Both the position numbers and the translations under genes were made by a program. From Bacillus sp. EB106-08-02-XG196 (GTDB lineage Bacteria; Bacillota; Bacilli; Bacillales; Cytobacillaceae): 64,000 nt of DNA. The stretch is from positions 186,001 to 250,000 of the forward strand of contig NZ_JABWSY010000007.1 of the NCBI RefSeq assembly GCF_013396335.1, read 5' to 3'. The notes beneath the pieces were generated by a model, which saw nothing but the letters and a program-made list of their open reading frames with translations, did not search any database and had not been told where the DNA came from. This document shows positions 7,987-15,911 of this stretch, piece after piece (the stretch's first letter is position 1; the number at the start of each line of letters is the position of its first letter).

Positions 7987-8637
7987 ATGGAACATAAGTC
8001 TAAGAATTCCGATGAAGCAATGTTAATCAATGAGATTAACAAAATAAAGGTGACGAAGCCTGAATCTACAGGAATAATCATTCATAATCCGACAGACCTT
8101 CCTATCATCATCCAGGAAGAGAAGCGTGTTGTCATTGGCATTGATGAAACTCGTTGTGCAGCTTATTTCGAAGAAGAGGAAAAAGCCGAAAAAGAGTTTC
8201 AAGCCCTTCAGATGGGAGCGGAACAAGGAATTACTCCAATTGTTTATGAAAGAAGAGGGACCTACGTAGTAATGGAGTATATACAAGCGCCGACTATAGC
8301 TGATTACCTGAAAAACAATCCTTTAACCATTGAATTAATACAAAAGCTTCTTGGTCTTCTCGATGATTTTAAGGCAATTGGTTTTACCCGTCTTGATCAC
8401 GACCCGGCATACATTTACTTAATGCCAGACGGCAGTCTTAAGGTAGTAAACTTACACCGCCATAACAAACTACCACCTAAGCAGTTTCCACAGCGTATGA
8501 TCAAGGGGATGGGTAATCAGGTTACTGTCTTTCTCCAGTACGTAAAAGAATTTGAACCCACTTTGTATAACTCTTGGACAAATCATCCTAAGTTCAATGC
8601 CACTATCGCAAAAGCAAAGTTAGGTAAAAGTAAATAG
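7987..8637 (+). CDS. Degenerate protein kinase-like protein (YrzF-like)
   Basis: A 216-residue protein related to the small YrzF-type Ser/Thr kinase family and to the protein encoded at 13644-14261. The shared core includes FQALQMGAEQGITPIVYERRGTYVVMEY and DGSLKVVNLHRH. Compared with that paralogue, key residues are lost: the glycine loop is absent, the ATP lysine is Ala59 (CAAYF against CVKIY) and the metal-binding Asp is Asn155. Asp137 in RLDHDPAYIYL remains. It is therefore probably a pseudokinase, acting as a scaffold or regulator. It opens the glycosyltransferase-GH57-HipA operon, and its stop codon is part of the ribosome site of the next gene, so the two are tightly coupled. Confidence 0.65.
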   Translation: MEHKSKNSDEAMLINEINKIKVTKPESTGIIIHNPTDLPIIIQEEKRVVIGIDETRCAAYFEEEEKAEKEFQALQMGAEQGITPIVYERRGTYVVMEYIQAPTIADYLKNNPLTIELIQKLLGLLDDFKAIGFTRLDHDPAYIYLMPDGSLKVVNLHRHNKLPPKQFPQRMIKGMGNQVTVFLQYVKEFEPTLYNSWTNHPKFNATIAKAKLGKSK

Positions 8638-8649
8638 GAGGTGGAATTC

Positions 8650-9786
8650 ATGAAAGTAGCAATGATTAGCTGGGAATATCCGCCGCAATTTTCCGGGGGG
8701 TTGGGCATCCACTGTCAAGCCCTTGTTCGAGAATTGACAAGCATCGGGGTTAGTATTGATTTTTACCTCCCTGCGTTTAAGAAACTCGAATTTGATACTC
8801 CAGAAGGTATGGTTATTCATCATGTGAAGATGAACAAGCCATTCTCGGATCATTCTTATTTAGGAACTGCCATATGGGAATCTGTGATGGATTTCCGGAA
8901 TCGACTGGATGAAGTATTTCAGCCGGAAGGTATTGATATCATTCATGCGCACGATTGGATGGGTGTATTTGCAGCAACAGGAATCGCCCAAAAATACAAG
9001 ATTCCCCTTATCTGGACTGTTCATTCTACAGAATATGATCGAGCTGCGGGAAATTCACTTAATCCCGCAATTTTTACTATTGAACAAGAAGCTTTTCTTA
9101 CCGTGAATCATACGATATCTGTCTCCCAAATGACAAAACAAATTCTGACTGATCGTTACCGAACCGATCCGGATAAAATAACTGTAATCTACAATGGTAT
9201 TGACGTCTCATCTTTTGAACAGATGGTAAACAGAGATTATCAAAAAATTGAAGGGCATATCTTATTTCTCGGTAGATTGACCGGCCAGAAAGCTCCAGAT
9301 GATTTTTTACAAGCAGCTAGTTTTGTTCTAGCAGAACGTAATGATGTCCGCTTTATAATTGCAGGAGATGGTGACTTACTCAATAAGTTACGTCTCAAAG
9401 CACGCCGCTTGAAAATTGCTGATCGTGTTGAGTTCACAGGCAGTGTCTTTGGTGAGAAATTGCAAGAATGTTACAAAAATGCCATACTTTTTGTTCTTCC
9501 AGCCAGATCTGAACCTTTTGGAATAACTGTTTTGGAAGCAATGGCTGCAGGTATCCCGACAATCATCTCCTCCTCAACCGGAGTTGGGGAAATTGTCAAG
9601 AATGTTCATATCATTGAGCCGAATCAGCCGAAGGAACTGGCAAAGGCGATCATTCACCTCTTGGACAACCCAGAGATAAGACAAACCTTAGGGCAAAAAG
9701 GTGCTCAAGAAGCACGGGCATGGTCTTGGAACCTTGCAGCAAAGAAGACTCGCCAATTATATTTAAAGCTTTTAAACACAAAGTAA
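8650..9786 (+). CDS. GT4 family glycosyltransferase (glycogen synthase-like / CotSA-like)
   Basis: A 378-residue GT-B fold enzyme. It begins MKVAMISWEYPP, has the GGLG nucleotide-sugar loop at 16-19, HAHDWMG near 100, and the retaining-enzyme motif EPFGITVLE at 288-296 that binds the donor. The opening is typical of GT4 alpha-glucan synthases that work with GH57 enzymes, and of the spore coat protein CotSA. I start it at the ATG at 8650, where AGGAGGTG is spaced by six bases; this site overlaps the previous stop. Together with the GH57 protein two genes later it suggests synthesis and trimming of an alpha-glucan or of a glycosyl group on a surface or coat component. Confidence 0.85.
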   Translation: MKVAMISWEYPPQFSGGLGIHCQALVRELTSIGVSIDFYLPAFKKLEFDTPEGMVIHHVKMNKPFSDHSYLGTAIWESVMDFRNRLDEVFQPEGIDIIHAHDWMGVFAATGIAQKYKIPLIWTVHSTEYDRAAGNSLNPAIFTIEQEAFLTVNHTISVSQMTKQILTDRYRTDPDKITVIYNGIDVSSFEQMVNRDYQKIEGHILFLGRLTGQKAPDDFLQAASFVLAERNDVRFIIAGDGDLLNKLRLKARRLKIADRVEFTGSVFGEKLQECYKNAILFVLPARSEPFGITVLEAMAAGIPTIISSSTGVGEIVKNVHIIEPNQPKELAKAIIHLLDNPEIRQTLGQKGAQEARAWSWNLAAKKTRQLYLKLLNTK

Positions 9787-9826
9787 TAATCTTTTATATT
9801 TATTTAAGGAAAGGAGTTAATAGAAT

Positions 9827-10816
9827 ATGTCAAACGAGGCACAACTTCCTGAAATTGAGGATATTATTTCAGCCTATCAAGATTGCTTTGGGACAAGCAG
9901 AAAGGTTCTGCAGGCTGTACTCATTTCCTACACCCCTAAAATACGGAAAATGATCCTAGAATATCTTGTAACCTACCGTAATCAAGATGGAGAGTTGGAA
10001 GAAGAATCATTAATTGGAAAAGTGTATTCTGATCAAAAAAAAGGAATTGAAAGCTATCGGTTTTTGCAATATTTGTGGAACAATGGATTTGGTTCTGACC
10101 CTCAGTATACGATAGTACATCCCATCGCTTATTTACAGAAATGGAGATTGATGATTATGTCAAAGTCTCCTGGCAAAACATTGGACGATTGGATACATGA
10201 TCCAAATATGAATAGCAAGCAGTTAGCCTTTCTGATGGCAGACTGGTTGACACGAATGCATGAGATTCCTCTAACAGAGATCCGCGAAGCGACACGAACA
10301 AGAGCCAATGCTGACGTGAGGCGTTTTTATGAAGATCTTACAGAACGAATACCAAAAGAAAAAGCAAAGCTACAATCTATATACGATAAATTTATTCAAA
10401 ATTCAGAAAAAAATAGAACAGACGCAGTAGTATTACTTCATGGTGACTTTCATACAAAAAATGTATTTTTGCATGAGCAAAAAGTCATTGCGATTGATTT
10501 TGATCACCATTTTGCAGGTGACCCTGCCTGGGATGTAGCGTATTTGGCTTGTCAAATTCAGGTAAGCAGCTTTTTCAAGAAAGGGAGTTTTGAATTTTTT
10601 CAACCAATGATTAAGCATTTCATTGAAAAGTATTTTGATGCTCATCCTGCCTACGACAAACAGTCTTTTCTTGATCGAATCTATTTATACAGCGCTCGTT
10701 CCCTTTTTGAAAGCCTGCACTATGAATTATGTGTACTAAATACAGGAAATTTTACCATTATAGATCCTTTTCTTACAAAGTGCGAGCTTTATTTGCAAGG
10801 AAAGGGTTATAAATGA
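9827..10816 (+). CDS. Aminoglycoside phosphotransferase-fold kinase (CotS/maltokinase-like)
   Basis: A 329-residue protein with the APH kinase core: catalytic loop HGDFHTKN (205-212) and metal-binding IDFD (223-226) followed by DPAWDVAYL. These residues are intact, so it should phosphorylate a small molecule or a sugar. The same fold is found in spore coat proteins CotS and CotI and in maltokinase. Placed between a GT4 transferase and a GH57 enzyme, a sugar or glucan-end kinase is attractive, but the target is inferred from context only. AAAGGAG gives a good start. The stop overlaps the next start (ATGA). Confidence 0.75.
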   Translation: MSNEAQLPEIEDIISAYQDCFGTSRKVLQAVLISYTPKIRKMILEYLVTYRNQDGELEEESLIGKVYSDQKKGIESYRFLQYLWNNGFGSDPQYTIVHPIAYLQKWRLMIMSKSPGKTLDDWIHDPNMNSKQLAFLMADWLTRMHEIPLTEIREATRTRANADVRRFYEDLTERIPKEKAKLQSIYDKFIQNSEKNRTDAVVLLHGDFHTKNVFLHEQKVIAIDFDHHFAGDPAWDVAYLACQIQVSSFFKKGSFEFFQPMIKHFIEKYFDAHPAYDKQSFLDRIYLYSARSLFESLHYELCVLNTGNFTIIDPFLTKCELYLQGKGYK

Positions 10817-12750
10817 GCGGCACATCCATTCCCATTGCCATCGTTCACCATGCCAATCAATACCTGATCACTAATGGCTACGACAATCGTCCGGGTATCG
10901 ATGAGATTATTGGGCCTCCTAACGCTACCTCCGGTTTACGAGCAGTATTTGATCTCCATTCCCAATATAACATACCCTTCCACCTCCATATTAGCGGCAC
11001 GTTTATCGAAGCATGCGCCTGGTATGATCCGCTTTTTCTTGAAGAAATTGTTGAATTAAGAAAATCGGGATTAGTAGAGATTATTGGATCTACGTATGCC
11101 CAAAATATTATGCCTTTGTTTGATCGCGAACATAATCGTTATCAAGTTGAAGAAGAACTGCGTCTGTTTGAAACGTGGCTTGGATCCGAAATTTCTGAGG
11201 TAACGGGATTTTGGGTTCCTGAACGAGTATGGAATACCCAAAAACTAGCTAATGTTCTTACTGATACAAGTCTTCCTAATGGAGGGTTTCAATATGTTCT
11301 AGTGGATGACCGCTTATTCTTATCTAACGCCTTACGTGGAAACTTTGATCTTAATCCACGCTTTATTCCCGAACTTTTTGAAGCTCATCGTATTGAAGGG
11401 AGTCAAGGTTTAATCGCGCTTCCGCTCTCTTATGAAATGCGTTTATCTGTCCCTCTTGAAACAGAGAAGCATGAACAACGATTAAATATTCTTATGTCGC
11501 AAATACAGCAAGAGATCATGAACGGTCGAGACGTAATTGCAATCTATGGCGATGATATGGAGAAGGTTGCAGGAATTCCTCCTTGGAATCCTCTTGCTGT
11601 TGAACATTATCGTTGTTTCCTGGAATGGTTGATTAATAGACAAGATGTTACACCCGTTCTTCTTCGGTCATGGTTGGCGAATCACAAAATTCAACCCCAG
11701 CGTCCTATCGGAACTGGTACCTACCGAGAGCTGGCTACAGAGTTTGGAGCTGGTGAAGATTATATGAATTGGGCTAATTCACAGGCTTGGGCTCCTTATC
11801 AACAATCCTTGATCAAAACGTGGGAGGAGCTAAAAAAGCTTTCATCTAAGACTAATCCACAGTCTTCATTACTTGTACTAGCACGAAAACACTTTCTTGC
11901 TTGTACTTATGAAACAGGCTGGCACGACGCTCCAAACAGTATTCACAGCGATCCAGACAGCAGCGGCGTCCCATTACCCGCTCCTTGGGCACGTGCAGTC
12001 GCCAGTCATGTTCGGGCAACTTCAATCCTGATGGAAGCAGTAAAATGGGAAAATGATTGCGATAACTCCAGCCTCATTCATGCTTTTGAAGATGATTTAG
12101 ATAATGACGGTCATAAGGAAATCATATTACGAAATAATGTTTTAGCCGCAGTGATTTCGCCTCGTTTCGGGGGGCGTATCATTTACCTGTTTTTTTATAA
12201 AGAAGTTGATGGGCAGCTTATCGTTGGTAATCCATCAGACGACTGGAATTGGTTGGAGGAACTAAACGACTTTATGGACGTTCCAATGAATCATCCAGGT
12301 GCATTGGCAGATTATGGATTTGAACATGACACATATGAACTTCTTTCTCTCACGATAAAAGAAGATCAAGAAGTTGAGCTCGTGATCGTGAACAAGCAAT
12401 CAAACAGTGCTGCCTATGGGATGACCAAACACTTTTTACTCAAAAAAGGACAAGGTGAAATCAATATTAAATATGACAATATTCCTTCAAACATTTTGCC
12501 TCTATCACTCGATATTGGTTTATCACCAGACTACTTGCGACTATTGCGCGAAGGCCGCTCCGACATTCTCCCTTACCAAAATGAGAATAAGCGAGGGTTT
12601 CAAAACGGGAAAGTGATTTCTTGGGTTTCCCTAAAGTCAGAGAATATCATTTGGAGGACGCCGCGTATTCCTATTTTCGGACACGGCTTTTGTTTGGGGC
12701 TTACGATCACATCTTCCTCTGCTTCATTTTGTCTAGGAGCAGGAGCGTAA
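10813..12750 (+). CDS. GH57 family glucan-active enzyme (amylase / glucanotransferase-like)
   Basis: A 645-residue protein. The N-terminal half is a GH57 (beta/alpha)7 domain: HHAN at 12-15 in place of the common HQP, GLVEIIGSTYAQ near 86-97, the nucleophile Glu137 in GFWVPERVW and the acid Asp247 or Asp248 in IYGDDMEKV. The latter matches the DDxEKFG form of amylases and 4-alpha-glucanotransferases. The C-terminal half, after about residue 390, looks like the beta-sandwich domain of these enzymes (DDLDNDGHKEIILRNN, FGGRIIYLFF). It has no signal peptide, so it acts in the cytoplasm. It overlaps the APH kinase gene by four bases. The exact reaction (hydrolysis, branching or transfer) cannot be read from sequence. 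Confidence 0.8.
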   Translation: MSGTSIPIAIVHHANQYLITNGYDNRPGIDEIIGPPNATSGLRAVFDLHSQYNIPFHLHISGTFIEACAWYDPLFLEEIVELRKSGLVEIIGSTYAQNIMPLFDREHNRYQVEEELRLFETWLGSEISEVTGFWVPERVWNTQKLANVLTDTSLPNGGFQYVLVDDRLFLSNALRGNFDLNPRFIPELFEAHRIEGSQGLIALPLSYEMRLSVPLETEKHEQRLNILMSQIQQEIMNGRDVIAIYGDDMEKVAGIPPWNPLAVEHYRCFLEWLINRQDVTPVLLRSWLANHKIQPQRPIGTGTYRELATEFGAGEDYMNWANSQAWAPYQQSLIKTWEELKKLSSKTNPQSSLLVLARKHFLACTYETGWHDAPNSIHSDPDSSGVPLPAPWARAVASHVRATSILMEAVKWENDCDNSSLIHAFEDDLDNDGHKEIILRNNVLAAVISPRFGGRIIYLFFYKEVDGQLIVGNPSDDWNWLEELNDFMDVPMNHPGALADYGFEHDTYELLSLTIKEDQEVELVIVNKQSNSAAYGMTKHFLLKKGQGEINIKYDNIPSNILPLSLDIGLSPDYLRLLREGRSDILPYQNENKRGFQNGKVISWVSLKSENIIWRTPRIPIFGHGFCLGLTITSSSASFCLGAGA

Positions 12751-12787
12751 ATTTTCATCATAATAGAAAAAGGAGGATTTAATTAGT

Positions 12788-13561
12788 ATGAATCAGAACA
12801 TACATCCTGTTCAGCTGCTGGAAACCTTCTTTAAAGGTTATTCCAAACCTCAGCACATTCTTTTTAGTGATGGTCGCACGTATGTAGTGAAGTTCAAAAA
12901 TAATCCATCTGGAACGAGAGTTATGGTAAACGAGTATATTGCCGGTAAATTAGGCCAACTTCTCTCCCTTCCCGTTGTACCTTTTGAAGTGGTACAAATA
13001 GAAGATGATTTTATTAAGGAGTCTCCAATTCTTTCTAAACACAAGTTCACCTCTGGGAGTCAATTTGCCAGTTTGTTTATTGACAATTGTAGTCAACTCT
13101 TAAGGGATTCGCAGAATGAACACGTAAAAGTAAGCAATCGAGATCATCTTGCCTTAATGATGGTATTCGATCTTTGGATAGGCAATACAGATCGTAAAGA
13201 GAACAATGTCCTGCTCGAACCTGCTGAGAAAGGGGAGTATTATCTCCATATGATCGACCATGGCCGTTGTTTTTCTGATGCGAAATGGACCGTCAAAACA
13301 CTAAGGAAAATGCCTAAAGTGGCTGTTAATCTAAACGTCCATAAGTGGTGTGTTTCTTTACTGCAAAGTCAAAACGAAATAAATGCAGCGATCGAAAAAA
13401 TAATGGCAATACCAGAAAAGGCAATTCATGAAGTAATCAAATCGATCCCTCACGACTGGGATGTATCGGAAATGGAAAGGGAGGCGCTTGTCACCCACCT
13501 TGTTAATGCAAAACAACTATTACCAGAGCTAAATTTACAATCCAAAAAAAAGAAAAAATAA
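12788..13561 (+). CDS. HipA-like kinase domain protein
   Basis: A 257-residue protein of the HipA-like kinase type found alone, without HipB. Likely ATP lysine Lys35 (YVVKFK), catalytic loop GNTDRKENN at 132-140 (Asp135, Asn140), and the metal-binding Asp157 in MIDHGR are all present. The end is very basic (KSKKKKK type). It follows the GH57 gene by 37 bases with its own AAAGGAGG, and a terminator comes next, so it closes the operon. No antitoxin-like partner is adjacent, so I do not call it a toxin. Its substrate may be a protein of the same system. Confidence 0.7.
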   Translation: MNQNIHPVQLLETFFKGYSKPQHILFSDGRTYVVKFKNNPSGTRVMVNEYIAGKLGQLLSLPVVPFEVVQIEDDFIKESPILSKHKFTSGSQFASLFIDNCSQLLRDSQNEHVKVSNRDHLALMMVFDLWIGNTDRKENNVLLEPAEKGEYYLHMIDHGRCFSDAKWTVKTLRKMPKVAVNLNVHKWCVSLLQSQNEINAAIEKIMAIPEKAIHEVIKSIPHDWDVSEMEREALVTHLVNAKQLLPELNLQSKKKKK

Positions 13562-13564
13562 AGG

Positions 13565-13598
13565 AAAAAAGGTTCTGCCTCATGGCAGAACCTTTTTT
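13565..13598. terminator. Convergent terminator after the kinase-glucan operon
   Basis: GGTTCTGCC and GGCAGAACC pair over TCAT, with A before and T after. It ends the plus-strand operon and also serves the converging kinase gene. Confidence 0.88.
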
Positions 13599-13643
13599 AG
13601 ACTAATAAGAAAGGATAAATTTTTCAATAAACTTACCCTATAC

Positions 13644-14261
13644 TTATCCTTTCACTTTCGTCATTAAATCAGGAAAATCAGGATCATTTACCCAGCGATT
13701 ATACCATTTAGGACTAATTTCTTGGACAAATCGAACGAAATCTTCAGCGTTAACTCCCATATCACCAATTAGTTTTTTTGCTAAATGGATAGGCTGAGGT
13801 TTAATCATGTGAACCACATCAATTACTTTCATTTTCCCATCAGGAACCACATAGATGTGCCGAGCAGAATGATCAAAACGATTGTAGCCTGCTTGTTCAA
13901 ATGAATCCAATACATCAATAATTTTGGCCGTTAATTCCTTGTCAAGTGGATTCTGGTCTAAATATTCGAAAAGAGTTGGATATGTCAAGTATTCCATAAC
14001 AATAAAATTTTTTCCCGATAAATACACCTTTGGACAAATGCCAATATTACCTCCAAGTTGTAATCCATGAAGCTCACGATCCAGGTCTTGTTTCGCACAG
14101 TAGATTTTCACACAGCGATTTTCATCTATTTGAAAAACAGCCCCTTGGTGTCCTTTTCCCAATAACTTAAAACTTGTTGGGTTATAAATTTCCACACTGC
14201 CGGATTGTTTCGATATATGAATTTTATCCAGTTTATCGACAATCTCATTTTCCAAATTCAC
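13644..14261 (-). CDS. Small Ser/Thr protein kinase, YrzF-like, intact paralogue
   Basis: About 205 residues from the GTG at 14261, which has AAAGGAG nine bases ahead (a TTG at 14267 is too close). It has a glycine loop GKGHQGAVF (35-43), ATP lysine near 52 (CVKIY), hinge VMEYL, catalytic-region Asp130 in RFDHSARHIYV and metal-binding Asp148 in VIDVV. It is therefore the catalytically competent relative of the degenerate protein encoded at 7987-8637, and it points toward that operon from the other side. The two genes enclose the glucan operon, which suggests that the pair works on the same process. Confidence 0.7.
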   Translation of the reverse strand: MNLENEIVDKLDKIHISKQSGSVEIYNPTSFKLLGKGHQGAVFQIDENRCVKIYCAKQDLDRELHGLQLGGNIGICPKVYLSGKNFIVMEYLTYPTLFEYLDQNPLDKELTAKIIDVLDSFEQAGYNRFDHSARHIYVVPDGKMKVIDVVHMIKPQPIHLAKKLIGDMGVNAEDFVRFVQEISPKWYNRWVNDPDFPDLMTKVKG

Positions 14262-14626
14262 TCTCAACAGCTCCTTTCTTTTGTCTCAATATCTGATTAC
14301 TATATTAGAATATGTTCTAAGTAAGGTGCTTGTGCTAGACAACTCTCTTGACCCGCTCATCAAAATTTTCAAGAGAGAGTGTGTGGACTCCCAAAAAAAC
14401 AACTGCTTTTATTTGCGCTTTCACGCCAGATTATGCGCAACAACAAGTCGTGCCCCCTCTCAGAACCGGATGTGAATTTAAATATTTCTTATATTTAATG
14501 GTAAAATGACGAATGTGCTAGGTGAATCATTTTCCCTTCTTCTAATTTTGTTCGTTCTGATAGTTCAAGATTCCCAAACACCATTAAAACAATTTACTGC
14601 CATTTGCTTATGGGGAAATGTTGATG
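14262..14626. other. 365-base intergenic stretch with possible group II intron scar
   Basis: It contains the leader of the minus-strand kinase gene, a perfect 16-base palindrome at 14305-14320 (TTAGAA and TTCTAA around four bases), and at about 14440-14475 on the minus strand the phrase CATCCGGTTCTGAGAGGGGG. That phrase resembles the sequence near the 3' end of bacterial group II introns. No reverse transcriptase is present and no convincing gene is seen. Confidence 0.4.
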
Positions 14627-15364
14627 TCATTTGTCTGCACCCTTACTTTTTTCAAATCTATTAATGATCCTGAATGGAAAATACAATAATAAAAAGGTTA
14701 ATAATGCAATGACCTCTAAAGGAATAAGATACAGTGGCCATGGTCCTAAATAATCCAAAATCGATGGGTTTACTGGCTTTTCAGAGATATACATATAATT
14801 TCCTTCAATAAAAAAATTCAATAAAAACACAAAAAAAGTATATAGATTTAAGTACATAAAAGCTTTCCAAATACTCTTTGCAGTTGGTCTATATTTTTCT
14901 ACCAATACCATAAATATATTTGCCACCACGATTCCACCATGCGAAATAAAAAAGTGAACATAACGGAAATGGGGAAACGTATAAGCACTAATATCAGGGG
15001 TGATCATTGCCTGCAGAGCGCTTCCAACGCCAGCAAAATAGGTAAATTCAAAGAGACTATAGCTCTTAGTAAGCAGTAAAGCTACTGATAGAAGGATGGA
15101 AATACTACTTAGATGGAACGGCAGAGAATATTGAATAGTCCACTCTCCTAAACGCCATAGCCATGCATGCAGACTAATTTCTGAAATAATTAAAGTGGCT
15201 GCCAATCCTATTCTGGCAATACTATTGAATGGCGTCCTCCTAAGAAATCTTCTACATAGAAAGATTAAGATAATTACCCCAACTAAAATAAATATCGTCA
15301 TCCAGTGTGTTTTTGAAAATAAAATAAATACATCTTCACCATCTGCCTGAAAATATCTTTCCAT
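14627..15364 (-). CDS. YwaF-like integral membrane protein (TIGR02206 type)
   Basis: A 245-residue protein with about seven membrane helices, the length and pattern of the YwaF family. Conserved phrases include SLPFHLSSISILL, HFRYVHFFISHGG and NYMYISEKP. The histidines and the FISHGG turn are in the core of the family. Its function is unknown; the fold recalls transport or lipid-modifying membrane proteins. It is transcribed alone, divergent from the small monooxygenase-like gene. Confidence 0.8.
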   Translation of the reverse strand: MERYFQADGEDVFILFSKTHWMTIFILVGVIILIFLCRRFLRRTPFNSIARIGLAATLIISEISLHAWLWRLGEWTIQYSLPFHLSSISILLSVALLLTKSYSLFEFTYFAGVGSALQAMITPDISAYTFPHFRYVHFFISHGGIVVANIFMVLVEKYRPTAKSIWKAFMYLNLYTFFVFLLNFFIEGNYMYISEKPVNPSILDYLGPWPLYLIPLEVIALLTFLLLYFPFRIINRFEKSKGADK

Positions 15365-15475
15365 TGTATCACCAATTTTTTTTTATGTTATAAGTTAATA
15401 CGCCACAAGCGATTTGTTGACGTTTTTTAGTATGTACGGTTATGATGATTACTATAAAATTTAGGAGGCTATTAC

Positions 15476-15793
15476 ATGACTGCACTCGTGTTTATGGCAC
15501 TATATCGTCCAAAACCAGGAAAAGAGAATGAATTAAAAGAAATCCTTAATGTACATATCCCCGTCCTTAGAGAAGAAGGATTGATAACAGAACGTGAATT
15601 GCTAACACTTCAAGCTGAGGATGGTACAATCATTGAAATAGCGGAATGGAAGTCTAGTGAGGCAATTGACAAGGCACATCAATCTGAAAAAGTCATGGCT
15701 GTATGGGATCAAATTGCTTCTGTAGCCGAACTGACAAATCTCTCAACCCTAGCAGAAGCGCAATATCCTTTCCCAAATTTCAAAGCCATTTAG
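15476..15793 (+). CDS. ABM-type dimeric alpha/beta-barrel protein
   Basis: A 105-residue protein of the antibiotic biosynthesis monooxygenase-like fold (FMALYRPKPGKENELKEIL, then VLREEGL and EIAEWKSSEAIDKAH). These proteins form dimers and include small monooxygenases and stress proteins of unclear role. No cofactor-specific residues can be read. TTAGGAGG precedes the start and a terminator follows, so it is a single-gene unit. Confidence 0.7.
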   Translation: MTALVFMALYRPKPGKENELKEILNVHIPVLREEGLITERELLTLQAEDGTIIEIAEWKSSEAIDKAHQSEKVMAVWDQIASVAELTNLSTLAEAQYPFPNFKAI

Positions 15794-15816
15794 GTATAGA
15801 GATTTAATAAGTACAC

Positions 15817-15855
15817 AAAAAACACGAGATTCCTAATGAATTCTCGTGTTTTTTT
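15817..15855 (+). terminator. Terminator after ABM-type gene
   Basis: AACACGAGAATTC-like arms (AACACGAGATTC and GAATTCTCGTGTT) surround a short loop and end in a T run. It also faces the end of sbcC and may serve both. Confidence 0.8.
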
Positions 15856-15911
15856 GAGTGACCATAAACACTACTCTTTTTCATCTTCGGTCACTCCAAA
15901 CAACAAACTTA

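Noticed and set aside
12788..13561. Toxin-antitoxin system, since HipA is a known toxin.
   Set aside because: No HipB-like DNA-binding antitoxin is adjacent, and the gene is the last in a metabolic-looking operon of coupled genes.
14305..14320. Palindrome TTAGAATATGTTCTAA as a possible LexA (SOS) box ahead of the small kinase gene.
   Set aside because: The Bacillus LexA box needs GAAC and GTTC separated by four bases; here only one half fits and the spacing differs.
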